64,000 nucleotides of DNA from Blastomussa wellsi (Eukaryota > Cnidaria > Anthozoa > Scleractinia > Plerogyridae): positions 2,708,970 through 2,772,969 of the forward strand of contig OX393563.1 in assembly GCA_947652115.1 (NCBI GenBank), in the 5' to 3' direction. Within the stretch, counting starts at the first letter, position 1; each line of letters starts with the position of its first letter. The notes beneath the pieces are model-generated. The model searched no databases, was not told the origin of the DNA, and was given only the letters and a program-made list of their open reading frames with translations. Positions 1 through 34,774 of the stretch are shown here, one piece after another. Position numbers and translations under genes: made by a program.

Positions 1-40
1 GTATAAATAAAGTTATCTTATCTAATCTAATCTAATCTTT
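1..40 (+). repeat. Probable 3' tail of a LINE-type retroelement
   Basis: The window opens with a TATAAATAAAG motif followed by a short tandem run of TCTAATC-like units. The same kind of ending (GTATAAATAAAG, then a short A/T-rich tandem repeat) closes the LINE fragment at 51286-51560. This is inferred to be the last bases of an L2/CR1-like element lying upstream of the window. Confidence 0.3.
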
Positions 41-969
41 TCTCCAGAGTTTTGCTATCAGATTTAATATTCAGACCCTTTTTGTTGTTCTCTTATAAAC
101 TAATTCATTTGAAGATCAGAAAATGGCCACTTCTGGGATAGACGCATCTTATGTTGAATACAACTACCAAGATGCACTGCAGGCATGTTACAAAGTGGGA
201 AATGGGCATTGTTCCCCCCTCCCCTCCCTCCCGCTCCCGCCAGGGATACGGCCCTCGCTCTTGGTTCCGAAGCCTCATTTTCCTCATTCATTCAGAGAGG
301 GTTAATCCAGTTTTCGTCTCTGTCCCAAACGATAAAACAAACCACTTCAAGCAGGTGTAACCACCCCGGTGGCTTTTCAAGGGCCATTATATAAAAAAAG
401 AAAAAAAAAATACAGAGTACATGGAGGATTAGACCATTCGTACAACCCACTGCATATTTAGGCTAGATTTCCGCCACTCTCTCGAGTCCGGTCTTTGTTT
501 CGGAGGAGCGCGGGCTCCGGTTCCCGAACAGCGGCTGGTAATCGAGCCTACTGCATACTTTGTCGCTAGTTTTTAGCCAAATTAGTATAAATTTGAACTT
601 TGTAATTTTTCCTTGGTGCAAAGGGTTTCAGTGAGTACTGTAATTTGTGTGAAGTGCACTAAAAAGTTAGACTATTACCAAATGTCTCTTTTATTTTGTT
701 TTTGATCGAAGAGCAGGTTAAATAGAAATAATGGTAATTTAAAACTTTCACACAAATACTATGATCTTGCCTGTTTGTTTGTTTTTTTCATTCACGTTTC
801 TTTTGGCTCCTCTGCTAGGGTCTATTTGCCGACCATCTAAACTAGACTCAATTCACTTGATCTTATTCGATCTTATCTTAGCTAATGGATATAAGCCAAT
901 ATAAGTTACGAACAAATAAGTGCCACAGTTTATTTTTTTCTGTTCAAGTCACAATATTTTTATCTATAG
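41..969. other. No gene recognised; probably intron of the sushi locus
   Basis: No exon, RNA gene or clear repeat was recognised here. The first exon after it starts in phase 1, so the transcript must begin farther upstream, outside the window, and this stretch is probably intronic. Confidence 0.4.
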
Positions 970-25030
<24,061 letters not shown>

Positions 25031-25658
25031 AACGATGTACCGCGCCGTGTTCTTCGAAGTACATCAAGAATCATACCCCATCATCACTGGTTATGAACTC
25101 AGATTTACTACATTGTATCGGTTTTTTTAAGAGATTGAGCATATCATAGTCAACATCGGTCCTCTTCGCGTCACGGGACGCATAAGGCTTCCACAGTCTC
25201 TCTCCAGCGGGAGAGAAATTTAGCACATGTTAGCAATAATACTGGAATTAATCAGATTTATGTTGCAAAGAAATAACGCTGGTATTGTAAAACAAATTTC
25301 GCTTTTTAGAAACATTAAAATTTCTATTAATAATTTGTCAATATAATTTGTGTGATATATGTTTCCTTTCTACATAATACAACAAACACGAGAGACAGTG
25401 TTTCATCGGGATTCCCAAACAGTCGGGCCGAGTGGAGAGTTGTAAATACGACTCGCAGCGGAGTATTTAAATGAGCGCTGTCACAGGGCTGTTGGTGTTT
25501 TCAGCTTGATTCATTGCTAAAATCATTACCTGGTACCTTTACTCGTGCACAAAATCCTCCTGACAGACAAACAAGTATATATCAAACGAATTGTGGCTCA
25601 TATTTTCAAGGAATAGGTCAATCAACTTCCAACCTTGCTATGATAAGTGATAGGCGGC

Positions 25659-25664
25659 AATAAA
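25659..25664 (+). promoter_or_regulatory. Candidate polyadenylation signal
   Basis: AATAAA lies 629 bases after the laminin-G stop codon, a plausible 3' UTR end for the sushi/laminin-G gene. Confidence 0.35.
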
Positions 25665-27047
25665 CGGTTTCAGTGTAGTGGCATAGTCCTTGGTAACAAA
25701 ACTACCCCATTATTTTTGGGTTACCATTGATGCACGAACATGTTTAAAATTACACCAGATACCGTGACAGATAAACAGTGGCAAAATACTAGCTCAATGT
25801 CACATAAAATGGGGATGGCTATTTCCCGAATGCGTTAACATTAACCTGTATGCAACCGCCTAAAAAATGTAAGTTTTGTTGCACAAATCCTGAGCGTTTA
25901 GCCCGAAAAATGCCGAATATTTTCGAAACTGGGAGGGGAGGGGGGGGTACGAGTAAAATAATTGTTTTATTAAAAACGCCCCTTACGCGTACTCCTACCA
26001 TATTTATTGGTCAATGGTATATGAGCTCACATACCATTTCCCTTAATTTAACCAATCAAAACTCGGAAATACAATATACCATAAGTAGTTTCCCCTGTTA
26101 TCTGCTTTTGATTCTCCGTTCCACATTCCACGTTCCACGTTTTCCGTTCTTCAATTTTTCGTTCTTTGATCTTGTTCCTCGTTATTCCTCCTTTTAAAAA
26201 TAGCCCGAGTTTGTCACCTGGGGCTTCTAAGGCTCCCGTCATGACAGAAAATGTCTGTGGCGAGGAAAGCAGAAAAAAATATACCGTAAACTGGATGAAA
26301 TTAAGAGTGGATTGGAGTAAAAACATAAAAACAAATTAAAATATGCGCTAATTTGCACAAATTGATTAACCTAGAAAACGGCTTCTGTCGCTTTTGTCGT
26401 GGCCAGGTGAGCAAAACAAAACAAGACACAATGCCCGTCCGAAGATGCAAAAATCAACCGAAAATTTCCTAAAAAAATTGAAATATATCGAGCGGGAAAA
26501 TGTTATCGGCTATTGAATTACGTATGCTCTAAGTCAGGACATGATTCCAAATTTTGAATCATTATAATAGAAATTGTTAATTTTTATGACTAAGTTGGGT
26601 CAAACTGTGAATTGTCTAGCAATACAACCCCGTTCCCAGGATCTGTCATCTTGCAGTTTACGTTCGTCTAGCCTGCAGAACAACACGTTTAGCAAGGCTG
26701 CAGAGCAAAATGTAAACGGAACGCCGGTTTTATTTTTGTCACAGTCAGCGCTCAGCTGCCTTGGGATAAGGTAATTGTTGGAGGCGAATTATTGTTACAG
26801 GATGTAAAACTTACATGCGTAGCAAGAGCTTCCGAAACCTTCCTCGGGTAGTTCGGACATTCCTCGTTTGTTTGCTTGTTTGTTTGTCAGTTGTTTTCGG
26901 AAGAAAAATACGTGTGATTTTGGGGCGCAGTATTTTATGGTAGGAGAGGGGAATTCAAATCATGATGATATTTGTTTTCCTGTTAAAAATTGTATCTAAT
27001 TTTGGACATTAACTTAGCCATAGGATTACTTTATGATTTGGTTCAAG
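25665..27047. other. Intergenic; one repeat fragment
   Basis: No gene was recognised. A fragment at about 25850-25960 (CCTGAGCGTTTAGCCCG, TTCGAAACTGGGAGGGG) is related to the element at 53399-53736. A stray half terminus ATACCGTAAACTG, as in 21480-21808, lies at 26281. The first exon of the gene at 27048-27865 should be somewhere in or before this stretch, but no signal-peptide exon could be supported. Confidence 0.4.
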
Positions 27048-27865
27048 TAAAGTCATCCGAGTCCAGCGGAATGGAAGCTTTGGAGGGTGGAACCACAAGT
27101 GAAGTAGATCACTCAGCAGAAGGAAGTGCACAAATAGGTAATATGTACTATTGCGCGCGCTCTCATTGGCTGATAGGTGTGTTTAGATGAAAGTATGTAA
27201 ACACGGTTATGACGTTTTAATTCCGTGCGTATTTTTAAGAAATATTGTAGAAAAGCAATTGAGGAATTTTTCCGTGATTGCAGAGCCTCAAACCCTCTAC
27301 TGCGTCTCGGGTTTGCATAACTGTCTCGAATTCAACCAAAGCCCCTTGTATTTAGATGAGGCTATGTAAACACGGCAAAAATCCTCTCTTACTTAAAGTA
27401 GCAACGTCGTGATATTTTGAGTCAGTTCTTCGACAACCAAAAATGTCTTTTTAAGGAGGAAAAACACCAAAGGAGTGATACTAAACCAAAAAGGAACATG
27501 AATGGCCGAGGACTGAGAAGACTGAAATGGATTGGAAATGACGTAGGATAACGTAGCTCATTTAAATGTTGCGCCTTGGATTGGTGGTGAGGGTGTGGTC
27601 AGCGGAGAGATGTAATAACGATGTTAGAACAGCTTTTGTCACTCGGTTTCTGGTCCACAGAATAAAATAACTTTTGGGGGCTTAAAATAGGAAATAGGCT
27701 CGAGAAAAAAAACACATTGTCCGTTACTTTAAGAGATTTATTGTTTAATGCTTTGCTTTGCTTGTTTTCCAAGGAGAGCCTTCCGAGTCCAATGGCATGG
27801 AGCCTTTGGAGGGCAGTACCAAAAATGAAGTAGATGACGCAGCCGAAGGAAGAGCACAGATATAA
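27048..27865 (+). CDS. Two duplicated short acidic exons (5'-partial small gene)
   Basis: Exon A is 27048-27137 (phase 1-1) and exon B is 27774-27865 (phase 1 to TAA). Each encodes about 30 residues and they are clear duplicates: SSESSGMEALEGGTTSEVD in A and SESNGMEPLEGSTKNEVD in B, both continuing AEG.AQI. The family is not recognised. Gly/Glu/Ser-rich acidic peptides of this size are often propeptide parts, and two other small secreted-protein genes lie nearby, so a secreted precursor is inferred. AATAAA at 28069-28074 fits a 3' end. The 5' exon was not found. Confidence 0.5.
27182..27375. repeat. Dispersed repeat with ATGTAAACACGG ends, copy 1
   Basis: TTTAGATGA and TATGTAAACACGG occur at both edges in direct orientation, about 170 bases apart. 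The interior CTCGGGTTTGCATAACTGTC also occurs in modified form at 28840-28870. Confidence 0.45.
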
Positions 27866-28779
27866 GCAAGCCCAGAAATGGAGCTTCAACTGATATAAAA
27901 AAAATAATTTCCAGATACGTTCAAGAAATTCACAAACGCTACCTCGTTGAAAAGATGGCAGTATAAAATTAATCTTAACGGTGCCTGTTAATCTTCGTAT
28001 CCTTCGTCACATGTAGGTTTTGAAAGCCCGACTTTGTGGACGGAGATTATACTTTTTTAAATTTCACCAATAAATGTCCAAATTTATACTACCCTTAGAG
28101 GCGGATCAAGAAAATTCAAATACAGGAGATCGAAGAAATTGTAGCAGAGCGCAAGCTTAAGCCTCCCCCACTCCCACCCTCATCAAAGAAAACAACTTTC
28201 ACTAAAAGATCAGTTAAGGCTTCGGAGGATTGACTTTGTGATTCCTCAGTATTGCATTGCGCATCTTTACTGGGCAGAATTTACGCGCGATTAGCGCGCG
28301 CAGCGCGCACATAAACAATATGGCGGCTTTCTCTATATGGATTTGCTCACGAGCGAGATAAATCGTCATTATTCTCGTAAACAAGCACGGTGACCTATAT
28401 TTTTATTGCAGAATTTTGGTGTACTAATGATCATTCATCTTTAAATTAAAAAAAATAAAAAGAGAAATTTTGGGGTAGGTAAAAATATAGTTAAAACCTC
28501 TCAAGCCTTGGGAACAACGACTCGAGGGCTCCTGAGGAATCACCTTAAGACGAAGGAGTAGGCGAACTATTCACGGCGTCATACCACTGTATTCATTCAT
28601 CTTGTGCGCATAACTAGAAATCGGTCACTGCAGAAGGTACTGAAAATATGAAATAAAACAAAACCACGATTGTATAATACCGCTATAATGAGGGTTGGTC
28701 ATTATTGTTTTTTTCGAAAACCTCGACCATCCTCTAAATCGGGCCCTTCAAATGCCTGGATTGTTTTGAGCTCTCTGTT

Positions 28780-28935
28780 TTCAACTTGCCTTTCCGTGTT
28801 TACAAACACGAGGGATAATTGGAGACAGTTATGAAAGCCCCTGAGGCTGTCGAGGGTTTGCATAACTTTCGAGAATTCTGCCAAGCCCCTCCCCCATCCC
28901 CCCCCCCCCCCACCCACTCGAGTGTTTGGATGAAG
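28780..28935. repeat. Dispersed repeat, copy 2
   Basis: It shares GAGGGTTTGCATAACTTTCG, GAATTC and AAGCCCCT with 27182-27375. A C-rich run precedes GAGTGTTTGGATGA. Confidence 0.4.
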
Positions 28936-28960
28936 GAGAAGTGCACTTAATTATAAAGTT

Positions 28961-28966
28961 TTTATT
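28961..28966 (-). promoter_or_regulatory. Candidate polyadenylation signal of the minus-strand secreted gene
   Basis: AATAAA on the minus strand lies 223 bases after the stop codon at 29189. Confidence 0.4.
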
Positions 28967-29188
28967 TCTACGATTTACGTGTTCTGTGTATTGTACGAGT
29001 CTGTTTTGTTCTCTTTTTTTAATTTAAGGTCACTTGATGTGTTTATGATACACAAAGGTATAATGTAGAGTGTTTCGTTACAGAATTGATTGACGTGTTG
29101 CCCTAGCAGCTTTATATAAAGTCGTGTCCGTGCTAGAAAATGCTTAAAGTTCCTTAAATACATTGTGTTGATGTATCATTTTCTCAGC

Positions 29189-31995
29189 CTACTTTATGTA
29201 GGGCTGATCATCATAAGAAAAAAGCTCCGGATCTTCCACAACACTTTCGTCGTTATTTTGTTCCACCTGTCCACTCCGATTGCCGAACTCAGGATAATCT
29301 TTGTCAACTGTATCAGAATTGTCTTTTTCCAGTTTTCTTTTACCCAAATCGCCTGGCAGCTTGTTCAGTACAGTTCCAGGAAGAGCCCCTGCTTTGTTCT
29401 TCGCTTCTTTAACTTTTTCTAAAATTCAAAAGAGAGTTATGATTGTATTAGTTTTATTGGTAGATATGTTAAGGAAAGAAATGTTTCTCCCATGCTTGTC
29501 AAGAAAAATGGGTGGATCGTCAATCGTCTCCTAATAGGCCATTTCCGAGTTCGCTTTAGCCTCTATTTCAAGGCGAATCTAGTGCAAAGTCTTTGTAATG
29601 AAAATTAGTTTTCATTCATGTGGAAAGCAAAACTAATTACCATCACAAAACTTTCGCACTTAGGCTCGCTTTTAAAAAGAGGCTCAAGGGAACTCGGAAA
29701 TGGCCCATTGAACGTTTCCTATTGACAGAATTGAGACAAGTGCAAAATATTAGGTTGGTTTAGTTTTTATACCTTCTGCTTTATTTTTGTATTCCCCAGC
29801 TTTCTTTTCTGCTTGGTTAACTTTGTTTTTCAGTCCATCAAGAATGCCACGATTTGCCAGCATATCATTCTCCGGATGTTGATTGGTTTGGTCTAAAAAA
29901 TAATAAAAAAACAGTACCGAATTTACGATTCTCCTCCTTAGCGAGTTCGTTAGCGATTTTGAATTAGTGGAAAAAAAACAATAAATAGCTGAATAAAATA
30001 TTCGAACGTTCGGTCACTTTTCTAACGGTTCCGGTGCTATGACTTTGGTCCCAAAAGTGGCCCAGCGAACAGAATCCCATCTTGGTCAATATATAAGCTT
30101 ATGATATTTATGGCATAGAACAAAAAGCCAAACTATGTCTACATCTTATCCTCCTGCATGATCAAACTTCCATCCTTAATGAAATAATTCAAAGATGTTC
30201 TCTTTCCTGAGCCACCTGGAAGCTTGTTCAGCACAGTCCCAGGAAGAACTTCGGCTTTGTTCTTTGCCTCTTTAACCTTTTCTAATATTCAAAAAGAGTC
30301 AAACCATGTTTTTTGGGTACGGATATGTTTAGTAAAAGAGGTTTCGTCCCGTTTCGTACCTTCTGCTTTATTCTTGTATTCTTCTGCTTTCTTTTCTGCC
30401 TGATTAACTTTGTTTTTTATTCCATCAAAAATGCCACGATTTGCCAACAGAACCTCCTCTGAAACGTGATTGCTTTGGTCTAAAAATAATGAAAAGCAGC
30501 TCAGAATTTAATTTTAAAGTCTGCCTCTCTATTGACTGACAGCATGCATAACGTGCTTTACTGTTTTCTCAAGGGATATGGTGCCTAAAGCGAGCGATTT
30601 GTCGTCCAGTTAAAAGGGATTGTGGGCTTTGCAACCACTCGACTTATGGGCCATTTGCGCCTAACGGGGAGCGACTTAAGCGAGAATACCCTGACACGTG
30701 TTCAAATTTCTCTGAACGCTTTGCAGCCATACAAAAACAAAAACAAAATAAACCATTCAAATTCAATGAAATGTAAATAAGTTGGGAATTCTATGCAATC
30801 TAGCCTTGGTAGAAACGATGGTCAATCGCACCCCTCTTGCAAGCTTTGTGTACATGTCGTGGGTCAAACAAAATAAGTCCCTCTAACTGGTAAGAAACCT
30901 TCGCAAAAACTTTAAACAATGAGGACTTTGTTTGTCCTCTCGTATTTACAGTGCAGCACTGTCAAATGCAGTTTGCATCCATTTTTCAAGAACAATACAA
31001 CTTTTTCCGATTTGTGTGATTAGTTTTAAATGACATTTATTAGCAAACGGAAAAAATAATTTTATGCAACCTGCCTAACGATTAGTTTCCCGCGTGGAGT
31101 CACACCCGGGACATGAGTATGTTTATATTTAGACATTTGAGCATCTGGTTACAGGCCATTTTCCAAGAAGCTTCTGTGCAGGGCAAGTTTTTTCCCACCA
31201 AATTTACCCCTCCCATTTCTGGTGCATTATCGGTGGTGCATTACAACATAAGTAGTGTCACGTAAGGCGTGTTTGCCCTCACCTAAACGCCCACTTAACT
31301 GAGTGACGAAATTATGGCAAAGAGTTGTGACGGTTTACTTCTCTTCCCAGCAAACCGAGCTTTGCCTTAGCAATGCACATTGTGAAATACGATCTTAGTA
31401 AGGCCAACAAGGGACACAAACGCCATACTCCTACTTTTATACTTCATCGTAAGCATAGGCGTACCTTCGGACTTAGACAGGGGAGCTGCAACCTCCCTAC
31501 CCGGACAATTTACACAATTTTCAAAAGTGTTAGCATTAAACCTGAAAACAACCGCCCCAAAATTGTTACTGCTGTTATCCGAATCCAACGCGTCCTGTCC
31601 GAACAATGTCGATTTTTTCCGAAACTGCTCCCGTACGCCTGTAACAGTAAGCTGATGTGGTATCGTACGGTAACTTTATTGTACACGGTAAATCCTTCAG
31701 CTTCAAGCTGTTTTCGCCCGGATTTGCTCGGTCAATAACTGTTAACACTACAGAACAACTTCCCTACCTTCCCTACTATTTATAAAGCAACCAATTAGCT
31801 ATCAATAAAAGAAAGTCGATATACGTGCCACTTACGCTCCCTTTCCAAAGTAGACGTTGTTTTCCCGTCATTTTTGATGCCGTTGCTGTAAGAAGGTTCG
31901 TCAAGATTCACTGGTAGTACACGCGCTGTGCTCATTGCGATTGCAGAAAGAGCGAACGACACAGACACCAGGAAAATCGACAACTTAATGAACAT
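29189..31995 (-). CDS. Secreted Lys/Glu-rich protein with two tandem two-exon modules
   Basis: Five exons join in frame on the minus strand: 31995-31836, 30479-30360, 30281-30216, 29892-29773 and 29418-29189. Exon 1 starts with a strong signal peptide (MFIKLSIFLVSVSFALSAIA). Exons 2+3 and 4+5 are duplicates: LANRGIFDGIKNKVNQAEKK then KVKEAKNKAEVLPGTVLNKL, and LANRGILDGLKNKVNQAEKK then KVKEAKNKAGALPGTVLNKL. The last exon adds an acidic tail ending DDQPYIK. The product is about 230 residues, and the repeats look like amphipathic charged helices. All junctions are phase 1. Reading through the exon 3 donor reaches a TAG, giving a possible short isoform. A TATA box lies 90 bases upstream of the ATG. 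The family is not recognised. Confidence 0.72.
29537..29705. mobile_element. MITE with 28-bp inverted repeats
   Basis: GGCCATTTCCGAGTTCGCTT and AAGGGAACTCGGAAATGGCC are inverted ends with few mismatches. The 169-bp element lies inside the last intron of the minus-strand secreted gene. One end of another copy is at 33258. Confidence 0.65.
31455..31642. mobile_element. Short element with ATAGGCGTAC/GTACGCCTGT ends, copy 1
   Basis: The inverted terminal motif frames an interior with CCTTCGGACTTAGACAGGGG and CTGCAACCTCC. A longer relative is at 53399-53736. Confidence 0.5.
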
Positions 31996-32084
31996 CTTTG
32001 AAGTGAGAATTGATGTAGGCCGAATTGTCGAAAATTGTGTCGGGGATAGCTCCGTAGAAGAAAAATCACGGTGGATATCTCCTG

Positions 32085-32094
32085 TATTTATATA
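32085..32094 (-). promoter_or_regulatory. TATA box of the minus-strand secreted gene
   Basis: TATATAAATA on the minus strand lies 90 bases upstream of the start codon at 31995. This leaves room for a transcription start and a 5' UTR of about 60 bases. Confidence 0.6.
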
Positions 32095-32099
32095 AGCTT

Positions 32100-32733
32100 A
32101 AATACTGTAAGCAAGGGATCTTTGTTCAAACTTCTGAAATTCCCACACACCATGTAATGATTTTCACTAATACCTTCTGGAAAGGTATTGTTGAATTGTT
32201 TTAGGGGATTAAGATAAAACAAAGAAACATGTACACATGAACAGTTCTTTTCATTTATGTTCTCCTTTTAATTACCTTCTGTTAATCTTTCACCTTGATT
32301 TATTTTCAAATCATTTTGATGAACTGAGGCTCCCGCAAAAGAAAATTAATTTTGAGGTGTGATTTTTGTGGTTGGTTGGCAGATCAAACACCGGGAAATC
32401 GATGTCTAAAAGCGCTGGTTTATCACAGAAAGAAGCATGCCCAAAATTGTATATTGATAGCTATGAAAGCATTTGCGTCGAGACAATGTTATTGTCCTTA
32501 CTGTTAAAGTGAATACCCCAGTGGGAATGGATCATTATAAAAGACGCTGTCTGTTTTTTTTTTTTTATTTTGTATGCCCACGCTACAGGTTTAGCCAAAC
32601 TGAGGGAACAGTTAACAGAAGATTAGCAAACTTGAAAGGAGCAAACAAAGATATTACCAAGATTTATGTTGGATAGTCCAGGCCGAGCTGGTTAGCTGCT
32701 CGGGCATATCTCATAACTTTTTGAGGCCGACGC
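32100..32733. other. Nothing recognised
   Basis: No gene could be supported. A short open frame after CGCTACAG at about 32587 has no domain and no partner exon. Confidence 0.35.
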
Positions 32734-32864
32734 AAAAGTCGGACCGGATCAGACTGGATCAACTCGGATCGCTGATTAGAACAGCAACAATTGTTGTATG
32801 CCTCCTTCTATTCTTATTCAAATAAGCGATCCCAGTTGATTCGGTTTGATCCGGTCCGACTTTT
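32734..32864. mobile_element. MITE with about 40-bp inverted repeats
   Basis: AAAAGTCGGACCGGATCAGA at the left matches the reverse complement of the right end (GGTTTGATCCGGTCCGACTTTT, read in parts). It is 131 bp, with ACAATTGTTGT at its centre. Confidence 0.65.
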
Positions 32865-33257
32865 GTACCTGCCTGTGTTTTGTGCACAGCAAAGGCCACT
32901 AGAAATTCAAAACAAAGGATTTTTCAAGGGTTATTTCCCTTAACTGACCATGAAGGAGAAGCAAGAATGAGCATATACAAATTTTCATTTCTGCAGCGGT
33001 GCTGCCTTCAAATGGTGAAACCTTGAAAACAAACACAAACTTAATAACACTGACTATTTCAATCAAGAATTTCGGATCTTCCTTTTCGTCGATCAGGAAA
33101 GACTTAACACAGATTCAACGTTCATTATGCATATCATGTGGCAAGAATTTGGCATCGATAATTTTGGAATAGCGTTATGAAATTTCACTCAATAAATGGT
33201 GTCAGGAAAAAAACGTTTTCGTCATTTTGAGATAATCTAGCTGGATGAATGATCGAT

Positions 33258-33324
33258 AGGCCATTTCCGAGTTCCCTTTTACCTCTGTTTCGCGAAACTA
33301 TTCATATGAAAATGAATAGAGCCG
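33258..33324. repeat. Left end of a GGCCATTTCCGAG element
   Basis: It starts like 29537-29705 and is cut off by the hairpin at 33325-33398. Confidence 0.45.
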
Positions 33325-33398
33325 TACCCTGCGAGCAGAGGTCCCTTCGATCTTCCTTATCTAGGAAGATCGAAGGGACGGCCTCTGCTCGCAGGGTA
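33325..33398. repeat. Near-perfect hairpin (arms of about 33 bases)
   Basis: TACCCTGCGAGCAGAGGTCC and its reverse complement (one arm has two or three extra bases) are separated by only about 5 bases. The ends suggest a collapsed MITE. Confidence 0.65.
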
Positions 33399-33399
33399 A

Positions 33400-33405
33400 T
33401 AGAGC

Positions 33406-33437
<32 letters not shown>

Positions 33438-33671
33438 TAGGTGGAAAGCATAAAAATATAATTTGGTTTTATCAACTGGGCTGACGTTTCGAGCGTTAGC
33501 CCTTCGCATATTTCGGTTTGCAAGACAAACCTTCCTCAGGGGCTGGGCGAACAAAAATAATGTGACAAAATAAGAAAAGATCGTTACAAATAATGTTTGA
33601 AATTAAAATATAGACATTGCTTGGTTGTTTTTGGCTTGTATAAAGAAGTGTTGATGTGTCATTAGCGTGCT
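33400..33671 (-). repeat. Probable 3' region of the Penelope-like fragment
   Basis: The stretch contains GACGTTTCGAGCGTTAGCCC and lies directly downstream, on the minus strand, of the GIY-YIG fragment. Motifs of this kind occur beside Penelope-like elements (from memory, not checked). Confidence 0.35.
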
Positions 33672-33850
33672 TCATCACGTCTATTTATTCCTAAAGGATG
33701 AAGTGTTTTGGCTTTGTTGATTAAACAGGCTTCACGTGCCTTTCGTACAGGGTCACGCTTGTTACGCATGAGTCCAAGCGGGATTATACGAACGTCGTTG
33801 ATTGAGTGGCCAGGTTGGTTGAAATGTATGTATGGTTGAAATGTAGGATT
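33672..33850 (-). pseudogene. Penelope-like GIY-YIG endonuclease C-terminus
   Basis: The minus strand reads HFNQPGHSINDVRIIPL, then RKAREACLINKAKTLHPLG and NRR up to a stop at 33672. H.N.PGHS, KARE..LI.K and GLNR-like endings are typical of the GIY-YIG domain in Penelope-like elements. Only this end remains. Confidence 0.6.
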
Positions 33851-34083
33851 GCTCAACCGAAGCGTTCACTGAGTTGGCGTGTCGTAGATGACGTTTTTGG
33901 AATGGCATGATACGTTGTCAGAAATTGTTCGCGCTTCATTAGTAGTTAAAAAAGGTGTAGTTTGTTTGGCCTTCCTCTAGAAGTGAACAAGTGAGGCAAC
34001 GTGGGTGGTTACACTTATGGATTCCAGGGGGTTTTGTTATTTAAACCAATTAACGACGTATGTGAGGGCTTTTTATGCCAGTC

Positions 34084-34158
34084 TAGCCTGCGTGGCAGGC
34101 GTCCGAAGGGGAGGGAGATGGGGGGGAAAACCAGCGCGGACGACTGCCACGCAGGCTA
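34084..34158. mobile_element. 75-bp MITE with 9-bp target duplication
   Basis: The ends TAGCCTGCGTGGCAGGC and GCCACGCAGGCTA are inverted. The flanks repeat ATGCCAGTC exactly (34075-34083 and 34159-34167). A 9-bp duplication is typical of Mutator-type transposition. Confidence 0.75.
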
Positions 34159-34670
34159 ATGCCAGTCAAGTTAATTTTACTCTTTGTAAGTCATTTCAGT
34201 GCACGAATCGCGCGCGGGATGGAGCAGGCCGCTGATTTTAGTTATTAGTGCTCTGAGTATATGTACTTTAGTTGTGTGTGTGGATGTACACCGTGATAGG
34301 TCGACTAAGGTAGAAACAGTTTAAATTCTTTATTTTTTTAATTGGCAAAACAGCCATGTTGTACCCAAAGGATAGATTGCAATTTATATTGGGACTATAT
34401 CATTTATCACACATGTCCGAACCAGCCAGACCAGCGAAAGCGTCTTCTACTGCGGTCCTGATGCATAATGATGAGTGCATACATTTGAGAACCTGTTAGG
34501 GCGAATTCATGGAAAGTATGAAAAGCTCCCCCTACATAAACAAACTTTGGAATTCTCCCCCAGCGATTCTGAAGGTAGCCATAACGATTCTTAATTTTGA
34601 TGGTTTGCGTTGTTTTGAAAGATATGAAATTCCATTCCGTCTATCTGCGGGATGTATCACAGCTTTTCAA

Positions 34671-34678
34671 TATATAAG
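34671..34678 (+). promoter_or_regulatory. TATA box of the small secreted-protein gene
   Basis: TATATAAG lies 104 bases before the ATG at 34775, leaving room for a transcription start near 34705 and a 5' UTR of about 70 bases. Confidence 0.55.
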
Positions 34679-34774
34679 CCGCTTATTTCTAAAAATTGCC
34701 AATAGCTTCACTACCCTGAGTCTGTAAGCACAGAAGTTGCTGTCCCAAAACCTTTTTTATCTATCACGTTCGCC

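Noticed and set aside
28702..28917. Gly-rich minus-strand frame
   Set aside because: It is the complement of a C-run inside a dispersed repeat.
32473..32676. Possible short exon after CGCTACAG
   Set aside because: There is no domain and no partner exon in phase, and the other frames stop early.
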